Positions 26,132 to 34,872 are shown, counted from the stretch's first letter. The stretch is 64,000 nucleotides of DNA from Candidatus Poribacteria bacterium (GCA_028818695.1 JAPPNK010000007.1:50144-114143), one strand, 5' to 3'. Program-made: numbers and translations. Notes: a model not told the origin generated them from the sequence alone.

Positions 26132-27502
26132 TTACGGCTCTTCGTCTTCCTCCCCGTCCTCCTCATTCGGCGGCTGCCTTTTGAGACGCTCCTGCTCGTC
26201 AAAGCGGCGGAAGACCTGCTCAACCTCCTCGCGCGAATGGCGTTTGCGGACAGCGTTGTAAGCGTCCTGGGCGCGCTGGGCGTCTCCCGCTCTGGCGAAG
26301 GCGCGCGCCATGCACAGCAGCGCGTTCATGTAGCCTTCGGGCGTCGCCTCGGAGAGGGCGTACTCCATCTTAAACGCGCTCTGGTATGCCTTGGCGAAGT
26401 CGGCGTATGCCGCGGACATCTCCGCCTCTAAGTTGGGCGGCGGAGGGGGAGGCTCCATGCCGCGCGGAGCGTCGGGCGACGCCGGCGCGTCAGGCGGGCT
26501 ATGCGGCGCGGACGCTTCCGCGGTTGGAGGCGTCTGTTTTGCCGCTTCAGCGGCAGCGGCGGCGCGTTCCTCCCAGATGGACGGAAATGCGGGCTCTCCC
26601 CGCTCTAGCAAATTATAACGGTAGCTAGCCACCTTGTCGCCTGCAGCGAACGCCTTTTGAAACTGATCCGCCGCTTCGTATATCATGTCCAGACGCTCAT
26701 AAGCGTTGCCGAGAAGCATATGAAACTTCGACCTGGAATGCAGACCGTCCTCAGGCAGAATGCGCGAGATTGCGGAGATCGTCGCCTCGGGAAAGTCGCG
26801 GTACAGATCGCTTATGGCGTAGGACACCGCTCTCTCGTTGTCAGGGTAATGCTTGATCAAAAGCCGCGCCGATTCGACTGCGTCCACATTCGCACCGGCT
26901 TTCAAGATCAGCGCCTCAAGAGAGGTCGGGTCCTTTGCCAGGACGCGGTTGGCGTACTCGATGGCGTACTCTTTTTCCATAGGCCACTTTTCGCCTCTGA
27001 TCCCCCAGTCCGAGCTATACAGATACTCGGCGGCGGCCATGTCGTCCATCCCTTCGACCAGTATTTCGATCACGCCGCGCGGCGTCCTTCCGTTCTCTTT
27101 GCGATGGATGTCGCTGCTGCCGTACTGGTCATAGAGATACTTGCGGATGCGGTTCATTTTTTTGGATTGGCTCGGATCGTATATCCAGCCGGAGCGGTTG
27201 ATCTCTGGCATATCGTCCCGCGTCGTCTGAATCTCAGGGCGAGAGTTGGGTTCTGGCGGTTTTTTCTCCTGCCCCTGTTCTGTTTCCTGCGCGCCGCCCG
27301 CTGTTGCCTCGGGAGCGACCGGCGCTTTGCCGCTCTTGCTCGCGGCTGTCTTGCGGACAGAAGGCTCCTGCGTGGATTCCATCTCGGCAGGATCTGGGTC
27401 GTCCGCGCGGAAGAGAAGAGCCCCGGCAACTGCCAGCGCCGCCATTAAGACGGCGCCGACAAGCAGCGCGCTGCGATGTAATGGGCGTTGCGTCGTTTTC
27501 AT
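26132..27502 (-). CDS. Membrane-anchored TPR protein, third tandem paralogue
   Basis: 456 residues. One N-terminal membrane helix (residues 12-30, ALLVGAVLMAALAVAGALLF), an acidic and proline-rich linker, a segment with RTPRGVIEILVEGMDDMAAA, TPR-like helices (EYANRVLAKDPTSLEALILKA, LGNAYERLDMIYEAADQFQKA), a poly-proline spacer and a C-terminal helical unit AFARAGDAQRAQDAYNAVRK that ends in acidic residues. Most of it would lie outside the inner membrane. It is almost identical to the copy at 29129-30532 over long stretches and to the middle copy in the last 100 residues. Function unknown; a role with the upstream metalloprotease is inferred from position. Confidence 0.8.
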   Translation of the reverse strand: MKTTQRPLHRSALLVGAVLMAALAVAGALLFRADDPDPAEMESTQEPSVRKTAASKSGKAPVAPEATAGGAQETEQGQEKKPPEPNSRPEIQTTRDDMPEINRSGWIYDPSQSKKMNRIRKYLYDQYGSSDIHRKENGRTPRGVIEILVEGMDDMAAAEYLYSSDWGIRGEKWPMEKEYAIEYANRVLAKDPTSLEALILKAGANVDAVESARLLIKHYPDNERAVSYAISDLYRDFPEATISAISRILPEDGLHSRSKFHMLLGNAYERLDMIYEAADQFQKAFAAGDKVASYRYNLLERGEPAFPSIWEERAAAAAEAAKQTPPTAEASAPHSPPDAPASPDAPRGMEPPPPPPNLEAEMSAAYADFAKAYQSAFKMEYALSEATPEGYMNALLCMARAFARAGDAQRAQDAYNAVRKRHSREEVEQVFRRFDEQERLKRQPPNEEDGEEDEEP

Positions 27503-27577
27503 CGTCTTGACCGTTCCAAACCGCGTTTACGGCGTCTAGGAACAGCATAACGCCTCGGCGTTAGCGCCGCAAGCCGC
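27503..27577 (-). repeat. Intergenic segment duplicated with the TPR genes
   Basis: This spacer (GACCGTTCCAAACCGCGTTT..., then GGCGTCTAGGAACAGC) recurs almost unchanged at 29054-29128, 1551 nt away. Both copies contain the hairpin AACGCCTCGGCGTT, at 27549-27562 and 29100-29113. It marks the junctions of the tandem duplication and may be an intercistronic terminator or processing site. Confidence 0.8.
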
Positions 27578-29053
27578 TCACTCATCCTCACCGTTGTCGT
27601 CGTTCTCCTCCTCATTCGGCGGCTGCCTTTTGAGACGCTCCTGCTCGTCAAAGCGGCGGAAGACCTGCTCAACCTCCTCGCGCGAATGGCGTTTGCGGAC
27701 AGCGTTGTAAGCGTCCTGGGCATGCCGGGCGTCGCCCGCCTTGGCGAAGGCGCGCGCCATGCCCAACAGCGCGTTCATGTAGCTTTCGGGCGTCGCTTCA
27801 GAGAGTCCGTACTCCATCTCAAACACATCTTGGTACGCTTTGGCGAAGTCGGCATACGCCGCCGCCATGTCCATCTCCGCGCCGGGCGGCGGGGGCGGCG
27901 GAGGCTCCACACCGCGCGGGGCGTCTGGATGGCCATGCGGAGGCGGCGGCTCCATGTCCCGCGGATCGGGCGGACTTTCAAAGTCGGGCGCAGGAGACTC
28001 TGCGGGGAGAAGCGCCTGTTGCGCCGCTTCGGCCGCCCGTTCTTCCCAGATGGAAGGGAAGTTTCGATGTTCTGCCGACACCATGCTTCCTAATCTAATA
28101 GTATACGTATTCGGAATGAGGCTATAATGATGCGCCGCCTCTTTGAACATGTCCAGCCGCTCATAAGCAATTCCCAGAAAATTGTGCACCCTATGAGAGC
28201 TGTCCTTCGGCACGGTCGGCTCAATCATTGCAATCATTTCCTCAGGATAATTGTAATAAAGCGTAGCCGACACTTCGTACAAAGCCTCCTCGTCGTCAGG
28301 GTACAGCTCATAGAGCCGGCGGGCGGCAGCAGCCCCATCAACTTTCTCTTTGCCCAACGAGCGCGACAAGCTGGTCTTCAAAATCAACGCGTCGCGCGAA
28401 GTCGGATCCTTGGCAAGCGCGCGGTTTACATAGATGTACGCGTACTCTTTTTCAGGAGTCCATACCCATCCTTGGGGCGGATACGCTAGGCTTCGCGCCG
28501 CTGTCAAATCGTCCAGACCCTCCACCAGCATTTCAATGAGCTCAGGCGGCGCCTCGTTTGGATAGCGCGTGGACCCCGTCAGCTCAAACAGCTTCTGACG
28601 TATCCGATTCTTCTGATCTGAATACTTAGGGTTCCATTTCACAGTTCTGAATCCTGAGTTAATGACATGCTCTTCCCGATCGGAAAGGTCCATGTTCATC
28701 AACTCGCTGCGTCTTTGTTCGAGCTGCCGCTCAAGCTCTTCGCCTTGTATGCCCCGCAGTTCCAGTTGCGTCCGCATGAGACGCGCCCATCGATTGAGAT
28801 CGGGGTCAAGAGCTTCTTGTGTCGGTTTCGGCGCGTCTTGGACGGCTTCTTCCGAAACGCTGCTGGGGGTTGTATGAGAGGGCGGCTCTGCCGTCTGTTC
28901 GCTTGAAGGCGGGGCGTCGAAGATCGTGTCTTTGGACGAATCTTCGGCGAAACGGAGCGCGGCAGTAAACGCCAACGCGGCGGTCAAAGCCGCCAAACCT
29001 GCGAACAGAACGAGGCGCGCCCTGCGGTATAATGAGCCTTGCGTCGTTTTCAT
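27578..29053 (-). CDS. Membrane-anchored TPR protein, second tandem paralogue (divergent middle)
   Basis: 491 residues with the same plan as its neighbours: N-terminal membrane helix (LVLFAGLAALTAALAFTAAL), charged linker, PPELIEMLVEGLDDLTAARS, TPR helices, poly-proline spacers (two here, EPPPPHGHPD and VEPPPPPPPG), and the shared C-terminal unit. Residues 1-380 differ clearly from the other two, while the last 100 residues are nearly identical at DNA level to the third copy. This mosaic pattern points to gene conversion. Function unknown. Confidence 0.78.
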   Translation of the reverse strand: MKTTQGSLYRRARLVLFAGLAALTAALAFTAALRFAEDSSKDTIFDAPPSSEQTAEPPSHTTPSSVSEEAVQDAPKPTQEALDPDLNRWARLMRTQLELRGIQGEELERQLEQRRSELMNMDLSDREEHVINSGFRTVKWNPKYSDQKNRIRQKLFELTGSTRYPNEAPPELIEMLVEGLDDLTAARSLAYPPQGWVWTPEKEYAYIYVNRALAKDPTSRDALILKTSLSRSLGKEKVDGAAAARRLYELYPDDEEALYEVSATLYYNYPEEMIAMIEPTVPKDSSHRVHNFLGIAYERLDMFKEAAHHYSLIPNTYTIRLGSMVSAEHRNFPSIWEERAAEAAQQALLPAESPAPDFESPPDPRDMEPPPPHGHPDAPRGVEPPPPPPPGAEMDMAAAYADFAKAYQDVFEMEYGLSEATPESYMNALLGMARAFAKAGDARHAQDAYNAVRKRHSREEVEQVFRRFDEQERLKRQPPNEEENDDNGEDE

Positions 29054-29128
29054 CGCTTTGACCGTTCCAAACCGCGTTTACGGCGTCTAGGAACAGCATA
29101 ACGCCTCGGCGTTAGCGCCGCAAGCCGC

Positions 29129-30532
29129 TCACTCATCCTCACCGTTGTCGTCGTTCTCCTCCTCATTCGGCGGCTGCCTTTTGAGACGCTCCTGCTCGTC
29201 AAAGCGGCGGAAGACCTGCTCAACCTCCTCGCGCGAATGGCGTTTGCGGACGGCGTTGTAAGCGTCCTGGGCATGCTGGGCGTCGCCCGCCTTGGCGAAG
29301 GCGCGCGCCATTCCAAGCAGCGCGTTCATGTAGCCTTCAGGCGTCGCCTCGGAGAGACCGTACTCCATCTCAAACGCATCCTGATACGCCTTGGCGAAGT
29401 CGGCGTATGCCGCGGACATCTCCGCCTCTAAGTTGGGCGGCGGAGGGGGAGGCTCCATGCCGCGCGGAGCGTCGGGCGACGCTGGGACGTCAGGCGGGCT
29501 ATGCGGCGCGGACGCTTCGGCCGGTGGAGGCGCCTGCTTTGCCGCTTCAGCGACAGCGCGTTCCTCCCAGATGGACGGAAATGCGGGCTCTCCCCGCTCT
29601 AGCAAACTATAACGGTAGCTAGCCACCTTGTCGCCTGCAGCGAACGCCTTTTGAAACTGATCCGCCGCTTCGTATATCATATCCAGCCGCTCATATGAAT
29701 TGCCGAGAGTGAAGTGGAAACGCGAATTGGGATGCAGACCGTCCTCCGGCAGAAGGCGCGAGATTGCGGAGATCGTCTCCTCGGGAAAGTTGCGGTACAG
29801 ATTGTCGACAGCGACGGACACCGCCCTCTCGTTGTCGGGATAATGTTGAATCAGAAGACGCGCTGCATCGACTCTCTTGTCATCTGGATGAACATAAAAA
29901 TTGTGTGTCGATTCGGCGGCGTCCACATTGCCTCTTGCTTTCAAGATCAGCGCCTCAAGGGAGGTCGGGTCCTTTGCCAGGACGCGGTTGGCGTACTCGA
30001 TGGCGTACTCTCTTTCCCTAGGCCATTTCTCGCCTTCGATCCCCCAGTCCGAGTTATACAGATATTCGGCGGCGGCCATGTCGTCCATCCCTTCGACCAG
30101 TATTTCGATCACGCCGCGCGGCGTCCTTCCGTTCTCTTTGCGATGGATGTCGCTGCTGCCGTACTGGTCATAGAGATACTTGCGGATGCGGTTCATTTTT
30201 TTGGATTGGCTCGGATCGTATATCCAGCCGGAGCGGTCGATCTCTGGCATATCGTCCCGCGTCGTTTGAATCTCAGGGCGAGAGTTGGGTTCTGGCGGTT
30301 TTTTCTCCTGCCCCGGTTCCGTTTCCTGCGCGCCGCTCGCTGTTGCGTCGGGAGCTTTGCCGCTTTCGCTCATGGCAGTCTCGCGGACAGAAGGCTCCTG
30401 CGCGGATTCCATCTCGGCAGGATCTGGGTCGTCCGCGCGGAAGAGAAGCGCCGCGGCAACTGCCAGCGCCGCCATCAAGACGGCGCCGACAAGCAGCGCG
30501 CTGCGATGTAATGGGCGTTGCGTCGTTTTCAT
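29129..30532 (-). CDS. Membrane-anchored TPR protein, first tandem paralogue
   Basis: 467 residues, first of the three copies in transcription order. It has the best ribosome site of the three (GGGGAGGAGT before ATG 30532), lying in the end of the metalloprotease gene, whose stop is 3 nt upstream. Same plan: membrane helix, linker, EILVEGMDDMAAAEYLYNSD, TPR helices, poly-proline spacer and conserved C-terminal unit ending NDDNGEDE. It differs from the third copy by a short insert (DAAESTHNFYVHPDDKR) and scattered changes. Confidence 0.8.
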   Translation of the reverse strand: MKTTQRPLHRSALLVGAVLMAALAVAAALLFRADDPDPAEMESAQEPSVRETAMSESGKAPDATASGAQETEPGQEKKPPEPNSRPEIQTTRDDMPEIDRSGWIYDPSQSKKMNRIRKYLYDQYGSSDIHRKENGRTPRGVIEILVEGMDDMAAAEYLYNSDWGIEGEKWPREREYAIEYANRVLAKDPTSLEALILKARGNVDAAESTHNFYVHPDDKRVDAARLLIQHYPDNERAVSVAVDNLYRNFPEETISAISRLLPEDGLHPNSRFHFTLGNSYERLDMIYEAADQFQKAFAAGDKVASYRYSLLERGEPAFPSIWEERAVAEAAKQAPPPAEASAPHSPPDVPASPDAPRGMEPPPPPPNLEAEMSAAYADFAKAYQDAFEMEYGLSEATPEGYMNALLGMARAFAKAGDAQHAQDAYNAVRKRHSREEVEQVFRRFDEQERLKRQPPNEEENDDNGEDE

Positions 30533-30535
30533 GGT

Positions 30536-32071
30536 TTACTCCTCCCCATTATAATCCAAGTGTGTGAAGTGATTGTTGTGCAGCTGGTAAGTTGTCCAAT
30601 GATCCTCCCAATGCTGATGCTCATCCTTGTCGCCGTCGCCGTCAAGGTCGTCTGTGTGGAAATCCACAACTTCGGTTCCCAAGTACCAACCCCTGTGGCT
30701 CTCGAAAGTGATGGATTCGTGGCCGTAGGATACCATCAAACACGCTTCGCCGGCGGGCGGGTTTGATGGTATGCCTTCGTACATGTAATCATCGCCCAAG
30801 CCGATCGCATGACCGATCTCATGGGCAATAGTGATGTCGAGAAGTTTGGCGGCGTCCTCCGCGCTGTATCGCCTTCTTATCTCACCATCGAATATGATGC
30901 AGACCCCTTCGTTGCCGTAGCTGCCGGATTTCAACCGTTGCATGCATACCCCTATCGTGCCTTCCTTCAGCTCCTCCTCATCTTCCTCACTTAGCTTTTC
31001 ATTCACCTCTTCAAGCGTGTCTACTTTCACACGGACCCTGTACTGCCCGTTTACGCCTGGTACGCCTCTGCTGGAGAAGTTCACGACGCCGCTGCTCCTT
31101 GCCTCATCGGACAGTATCATATAGATGCCGATTTCATGAAAGTTGGCATACTGAAAAGAGCCGCTGTTCAGCGTGGAGTAGACCATAACCTCTTTTTGAG
31201 TCGGGATCAACCTTTGGTGTGTGCCGCCGATCTTGAAGCCGCGGTACTCTTCGTGAACGGAGAAGCCGTCGCCTGTATTTTTCCCGTGGTTCACGCCGTT
31301 TCTTTTTCCCGGTTTATCGCGATCCAGCGCGGTGTTATGGTAATCGAATGCGGCTCCGCGCTCCCATGCGTCGGCAATCCTGTTGCCTCTCCATAGGATG
31401 AAGGAAAGTCCTCCTATGGAAAAGCGAAACGCGGGTTCGTCATCTTTCGGGATCTTGATGGGTGGGTCAGTCAGCTTTGGATCCTTATAAGGAGGAATGG
31501 TGAGTTCCGCATGAATTGTGCCGTAGGCGGCGTGGTCGTTGCAGATGATATTCACAGGAAACTCTGTAATTGTAAGGAAAGTCTCCCATCTGGCAGTGAT
31601 CGCAGTGGCGCTGCTTCTCGTCCACGTAATTCCCGGCAAAGGCTTTTGCTCCTCGGCAAAATAAAGATCCACGCCGTCGTGATCTTCCCAGTTCGTGTCG
31701 TTCATGTACCGACCTTGGTAGCGCGTCACATTGGACAAGTGAAATGTGATGCTCCCTCTTTCAGAGGTTGCGTCTGTGCTTGCGGTGAAGATGATCGTTT
31801 CCGTGTCCGAGCTGTCTCCGACACCGGTTGTTGGAATCCAGCCTTCCCATTCGTCTGGAGGCGAAAGCGTGATTTCGTAGGGCGGCAGGTCCGGCTGATT
31901 GTTGATTTCGCCGTTGCCGGGCTGCTCAGGAAGACGGTTGTTGACGATGGCATGTCCGCGCATCAGAACGACGCTTGCGAGAGCAAGCAAGAGGAAGAGA
32001 GCGGTCAGCGCAAATTTAGCGCGGTTGGCGCGAAAATTGTGGGGGGGGGGGAGGGGCTTGACATTCTTCAT
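30536..32071 (-). CDS. Membrane-anchored HExxH zinc metalloprotease-like protein
   Basis: 511 residues. A short poly-proline start (KPLPPPHN), a membrane helix at about 20-40 (FALTALFLLLALASVVLM), a beta-rich region, a Ca-binding-like segment (GDGFSVHEEYRGF), and near the C-terminus the zinc site HEIGHAIGLGDDY at 417-429, i.e. HExxHxxGxxD. A possible Met-turn, ACLMVS, follows about 20 residues later. This resembles metzincins with Asp as third ligand. The tail DDLDGDGDKDEH could bind calcium. It probably acts in the periplasm or outside. It is the first gene of an operon with the three TPR genes. An 11-C run in codons 7-11 makes expression prone to slippage. Confidence 0.8.
   Translation of the reverse strand: MKNVKPLPPPHNFRANRAKFALTALFLLLALASVVLMRGHAIVNNRLPEQPGNGEINNQPDLPPYEITLSPPDEWEGWIPTTGVGDSSDTETIIFTASTDATSERGSITFHLSNVTRYQGRYMNDTNWEDHDGVDLYFAEEQKPLPGITWTRSSATAITARWETFLTITEFPVNIICNDHAAYGTIHAELTIPPYKDPKLTDPPIKIPKDDEPAFRFSIGGLSFILWRGNRIADAWERGAAFDYHNTALDRDKPGKRNGVNHGKNTGDGFSVHEEYRGFKIGGTHQRLIPTQKEVMVYSTLNSGSFQYANFHEIGIYMILSDEARSSGVVNFSSRGVPGVNGQYRVRVKVDTLEEVNEKLSEEDEEELKEGTIGVCMQRLKSGSYGNEGVCIIFDGEIRRRYSAEDAAKLLDITIAHEIGHAIGLGDDYMYEGIPSNPPAGEACLMVSYGHESITFESHRGWYLGTEVVDFHTDDLDGDGDKDEHQHWEDHWTTYQLHNNHFTHLDYNGEE
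32041..32051 (-). repeat. Homopolymeric C tract (11 nt) at start of metalloprotease gene
   Basis: Eleven G on the plus strand, i.e. 11 C in the coding strand across codons 7-11 (Leu-Pro-Pro-Pro-His). A change of one base would end translation early. Such tracts near the start are classic phase-variation switches; sequencing error in run length is the alternative. Confidence 0.75.
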
Positions 32072-32261
32072 GAAACATCATAGTTTGCCCTTTCTCGGCA
32101 ATTTTGTTTTGGCATTCGGCAGTCGAGACGGTCCCGACCCGAACGCCTCCATTCATCATAGCGAAGATTATTTTGCGCATCAACATCTTTTTACAGGGCA
32201 ACAAACTCCGCCGCATTTGTATCGTAACAGCGATTCGCCGGCGCGTCAACCGCTTCTTTGG

Positions 32262-32345
32262 CAGTACGCTTATACGGGGCATTCATGTTAAGACTCTAAA
32301 GCGTCCGTCCCGCCCGCCGTCATTCCCGCAAAAGCGGGAATCCAG
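32262..32345 (+). repeat. Dispersed palindromic repeat with upstream flank (copy F)
   Basis: The core at 32322-32341 is ATTCCCGCAAAAGCGGGAAT. Upstream it shares ACGCTTATACGG and CTAAAGCGTCCG...CCGCCCGCCG with the copy at 12.7 kb; downstream it differs. It lies in the 366-nt gap between the divergent metalloprotease and UxxC lipoprotein genes, which otherwise holds nothing recognised. Confidence 0.82.
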
Positions 32346-32437
32346 AATCCCTGCAGAAACCCTCCGCGTTCGTATTCAGGCGTCAACTTCCAAGCTGGGC
32401 GGCAACATCCCCGCGCCAAGTACGCTATGATTTGCCC

Positions 32438-33106
32438 ATGGACATAACCCGCCCCGCCCGTCTGACAGCAGCGCTCTTCGCTTCATTCGCTCTTTTGACA
32501 TGCCTCTCCTGCGGAGGCTCCGCAAAGAACGGAGACGCGCCCGATCAACAAAACGGCGCCGAGGCGAACCAGCAGTCTGTCGGCGTTGAACTAGGCGAAT
32601 ACGCCCCGCTCTTCTCCCTGTCCGACCAGAACGGAAAGACCGTCTCCCTTGCCGATTACCGCGGACAGGCGCTCGCAATCATATTCTACAGAGGGCATTG
32701 GTGACCTGTCTGCAGGAAGCAGCTCGTGGAGCTGCGCGAAGCGAAACGCCGTTTTCAACAGCGCGGCGGAACCGTCCTGGCGGTCAGCGTTGACGCGCCT
32801 GAAAAGTCGCTCGAGCTGGCGAACCGCTTGAAGATCGACTACCCGCTGTTGAGCGACCCATCGCGCAAAACGATCAAGGCGTACAAGGCGCTTGACCCTG
32901 AAAGCAACCCGTTTTTTGACCCCGATACGCGCTATCCTAACATTTCCAAAGCGGTTGTTATCGTCGTGGATCCCGACGGAGCGATCCAATGGAAATATGT
33001 GTCTGCAAACCTGCACGACCGCCCAACCACAAAAGAGATACTAGACGCTGTCAAAGCCGCCGCAGAGCGCCGCTCCCCTGAATCTGCCAAAAAGGAAACG
33101 CCATGA
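32438..33106 (+). CDS. Peroxiredoxin-like (AhpC/TSA) lipoprotein, probable selenoprotein (UxxC)
   Basis: 222 residues if the in-frame TGA at 32702-32704 is read as selenocysteine (residue 89). Before it: signal peptide with lipobox CLSC, then GEYAPLFSLSDQNGKTVSLADYRG and AIIFYRGHW. After it, in the same frame: PVCRKQLVELREAKRRFQQRGGTVLAVSVD and YPLLSDPSRKTIKAYKAL. Family members normally read FYRGxWCPxC, so TGA stands exactly at the catalytic Cys and C92 is the partner. A hairpin suited to a bacterial SECIS lies about 15 nt after the TGA. Start ATG 32438. The stop overlaps the next gene (ATGA). Likely role: reduction of peroxides or disulfides at the membrane. selA-D are not in the window. 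Confidence 0.82.
32705..32742 (+). promoter_or_regulatory. Candidate SECIS hairpin
   Basis: GCAGCTC (32719-32725) and GAGCTGC (32729-32735) pair perfectly around a GTG loop. The GG at the tip is about 24 nt after the TGA, within the 16-37 nt window known for bacterial SECIS elements, which need a small apical loop with a conserved G. An outer stem is weak. Confidence 0.6.
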
Positions 33107-34203
33107 GCCAATCAACGCCTTCGACGACCTCCCGTCCGTCCTCCCGCAGGGTTGTCTTTATGGACGACAACGGCCGCATCTGGACGGAAGAGGCGCCTCT
33201 CCCTCCGCTCGGTTTTGGCGAGCTTCTGATTGAAGTACGCGCTTCTCTCGTCAGCCCCGGCACCGAGCTGGGCGGCGTGAAAGGCAGACGCGCCCGCCGT
33301 AAAGAGAACCCCGGCAAACGCGCCTTCGGATACTCCAATGCGGGCGTTCTCGCCGCCAAGGGGGAGGGCTGCGATCAGTTTGAAATCGGCGACCGGCTCG
33401 CCGGGATGGGCGGCGGCTACGCTCTCCACGCGACGCATGCGAATATCCCGCAAAACCTGTGCGCCAAAATGCTGGACAGCGTCTCCTATGAAGAAGGCGC
33501 CGCGTGCCATCTCGCCGCGACCGCTCTCCACGCGGTACAGCGCGGTCGAATCGGCATCGCCGAGAATGTCGCCGTCGCCGGACTCGGCATGGTCGGACAG
33601 CTTGTATGCCAAACGGCGCGCATCGCCGGCGCGCATGTTCTTGGACTGGATGTGAACGCGCTGCGGCTGGAAACGGCGCTGCGGGCGGGCGCAGACCGAG
33701 TTGAAAACGCGGCGGAAATGAACGTCGACGCCGCGCGGGAAGAGTTCACGAACGGGTACGGCTTCGATTGCGGCGTCATTGCGTTTGGCGGAGACGCAAC
33801 CGGCGCCTTTCGACAGCTGCGCTCCCTTTTAAAAATCTCCCCTGACGGACATAAGATGGGGCGCATCGTCATCGTCGGCGGCGCGTCCATACAGCATGGG
33901 TTCGCCGCGGGAGCGGGCAACATCGATGTCGTCAGCGCCGCGCGCACGGGACCAGGCTACCATGACGAAGCGTATGAACGAGGGGCGCATTACCCGCCCG
34001 TCTTCGTCCCGCGCCCGACGCAGCGCAACCTGGAGACGGTTCTGCGCTTCATGGCGGAAGGGCGGCTGGATGTCAAAACGCTCATCACCGACATGGTTCC
34101 GATTGACAGGGCTGCCGAAGCATGCGAAAAATTGATCCAGACGCCCGACCAAGCGCTGGGCGTTGTGTTCACGATGAACGGGTATGAGGCGGGAAGCGAT
34201 TAG
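33103..34203 (+). CDS. Zinc-type alcohol dehydrogenase-like (MDR) oxidoreductase
   Basis: 366 residues. GroES-like N-terminal domain (LGFGELLIEVRASLVSPGTEL, FGYSNAGVL, FEIGDRLAGMG) and Rossmann domain with VAVAGLGMVGQLVCQTARIAG near residue 163. The usual catalytic-zinc Cys and the four structural-zinc Cys are absent, so it may be a zinc-free reductase or a sugar/polyol-type enzyme. It overlaps the selenoprotein gene by 4 nt, which ties the two into one transcript. Confidence 0.85.
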   Translation: MSQSTPSTTSRPSSRRVVFMDDNGRIWTEEAPLPPLGFGELLIEVRASLVSPGTELGGVKGRRARRKENPGKRAFGYSNAGVLAAKGEGCDQFEIGDRLAGMGGGYALHATHANIPQNLCAKMLDSVSYEEGAACHLAATALHAVQRGRIGIAENVAVAGLGMVGQLVCQTARIAGAHVLGLDVNALRLETALRAGADRVENAAEMNVDAAREEFTNGYGFDCGVIAFGGDATGAFRQLRSLLKISPDGHKMGRIVIVGGASIQHGFAAGAGNIDVVSAARTGPGYHDEAYERGAHYPPVFVPRPTQRNLETVLRFMAEGRLDVKTLITDMVPIDRAAEACEKLIQTPDQALGVVFTMNGYEAGSD

Positions 34204-34228
34204 GCAAGAGCGCGGATGACGCGCTAAG

Positions 34229-34282
34229 ACTCCCGTTTTCACGAGAACGACGAAGCAGTAAGATTCCTGTTTTCACAGGAAT
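34229..34282. repeat. Two degenerate copies of the palindromic core
   Basis: ATTCCTGTTTTCACAGGAAT at 34263-34282 is a perfect palindrome with two base pairs changed from the main form. A less perfect copy (ACTCCCGTTTTCACGAGAAC) lies at 34229-34248. Both carry GACG after the core like other copies. Confidence 0.7.
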
Positions 34283-34301
34283 GACGGAAATGGAGCGAAG
34301 A

Positions 34302-34838
34302 ATGAAGCGTTTCGGCGAACGCGCTGCGGCGAAGGTCGCGGACATCACGCAGCTGGAGACGGACGCTGTCGTGAACGCGGCGAACAGCTCGCTCATGGGC
34401 GGAGGAGGCGTCGACGGAGCGATCCACCGGGCGGGGGGACCTGCCATTTTGGCTGAATGTAAAGAGCTGCGCCGCGCAAAATATCCGGACGGCTTGCCCG
34501 TCGGCGAGGCGGTCGCGACAACCGCCGGCGACCTGCCCGCCCGGTATGTGATTCACACCGTCGGGCCGGTCTGGCATGGCGGAGAGGCGGGCGAACCTGA
34601 AAAGCTGCGCAGCTGCTATCGAAACGCGCTCAAAACGGCGGCGGAACTTGGCTGCAAGACGGTCGCCTTTCCCGCGATCTCAACGGGCGTGTTCGGCTAC
34701 CCGCCTGATCAAGCGGCGGCGGAGGCGTCGGCGGCAGTTTCCGCTTTTTTGGCGGAGGATGATACGCTCGAGCTGGTCCTGTTTGCGTTGTTTAATGAAA
34801 AAGCATATGATACGTTTGTTGAACACGCCGCATTTTGA
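34302..34838 (+). CDS. Macrodomain protein (O-acetyl-ADP-ribose deacetylase type)
   Basis: 178 residues. VADITQLETDAVVNAANSSLMGGGGVDGAIHRAGG, VGEAVATTAGDLPARYVIHTVGP and AFPAISTGVFGYPPDQAA are the three classic macrodomain blocks, with NAAN and GGGVDGAI at the ADP-ribose site. Members remove O-acetyl-ADP-ribose or mono-ADP-ribose from proteins. ATG 34302 follows GGAG by 6 nt; ATGs at 34281 and 34290 are possible, but the former lies in a repeat. Confidence 0.92.
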   Translation: MKRFGERAAAKVADITQLETDAVVNAANSSLMGGGGVDGAIHRAGGPAILAECKELRRAKYPDGLPVGEAVATTAGDLPARYVIHTVGPVWHGGEAGEPEKLRSCYRNALKTAAELGCKTVAFPAISTGVFGYPPDQAAAEASAAVSAFLAEDDTLELVLFALFNEKAYDTFVEHAAF

Positions 34839-34872
34839 CGCGGCAAGCCGTACGAAACGGGTCGGAGGCGGT

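Noticed and set aside
32702..32704. UGA as a nonsense mutation splitting a peroxiredoxin pseudogene
   Set aside because: The frame, the partner Cys and the remainder of the fold are intact on both sides, the UGA sits at the catalytic position, and a suitable hairpin follows. Selenocysteine explains all of this better, although selAB must still be shown.
32438..33106. Whole-genome recoding of UGA to Gly or Trp
   Set aside because: Many other genes here end in TGA with overlapping starts (bioF, MDR upstream, sulfatase), so UGA is a normal stop.
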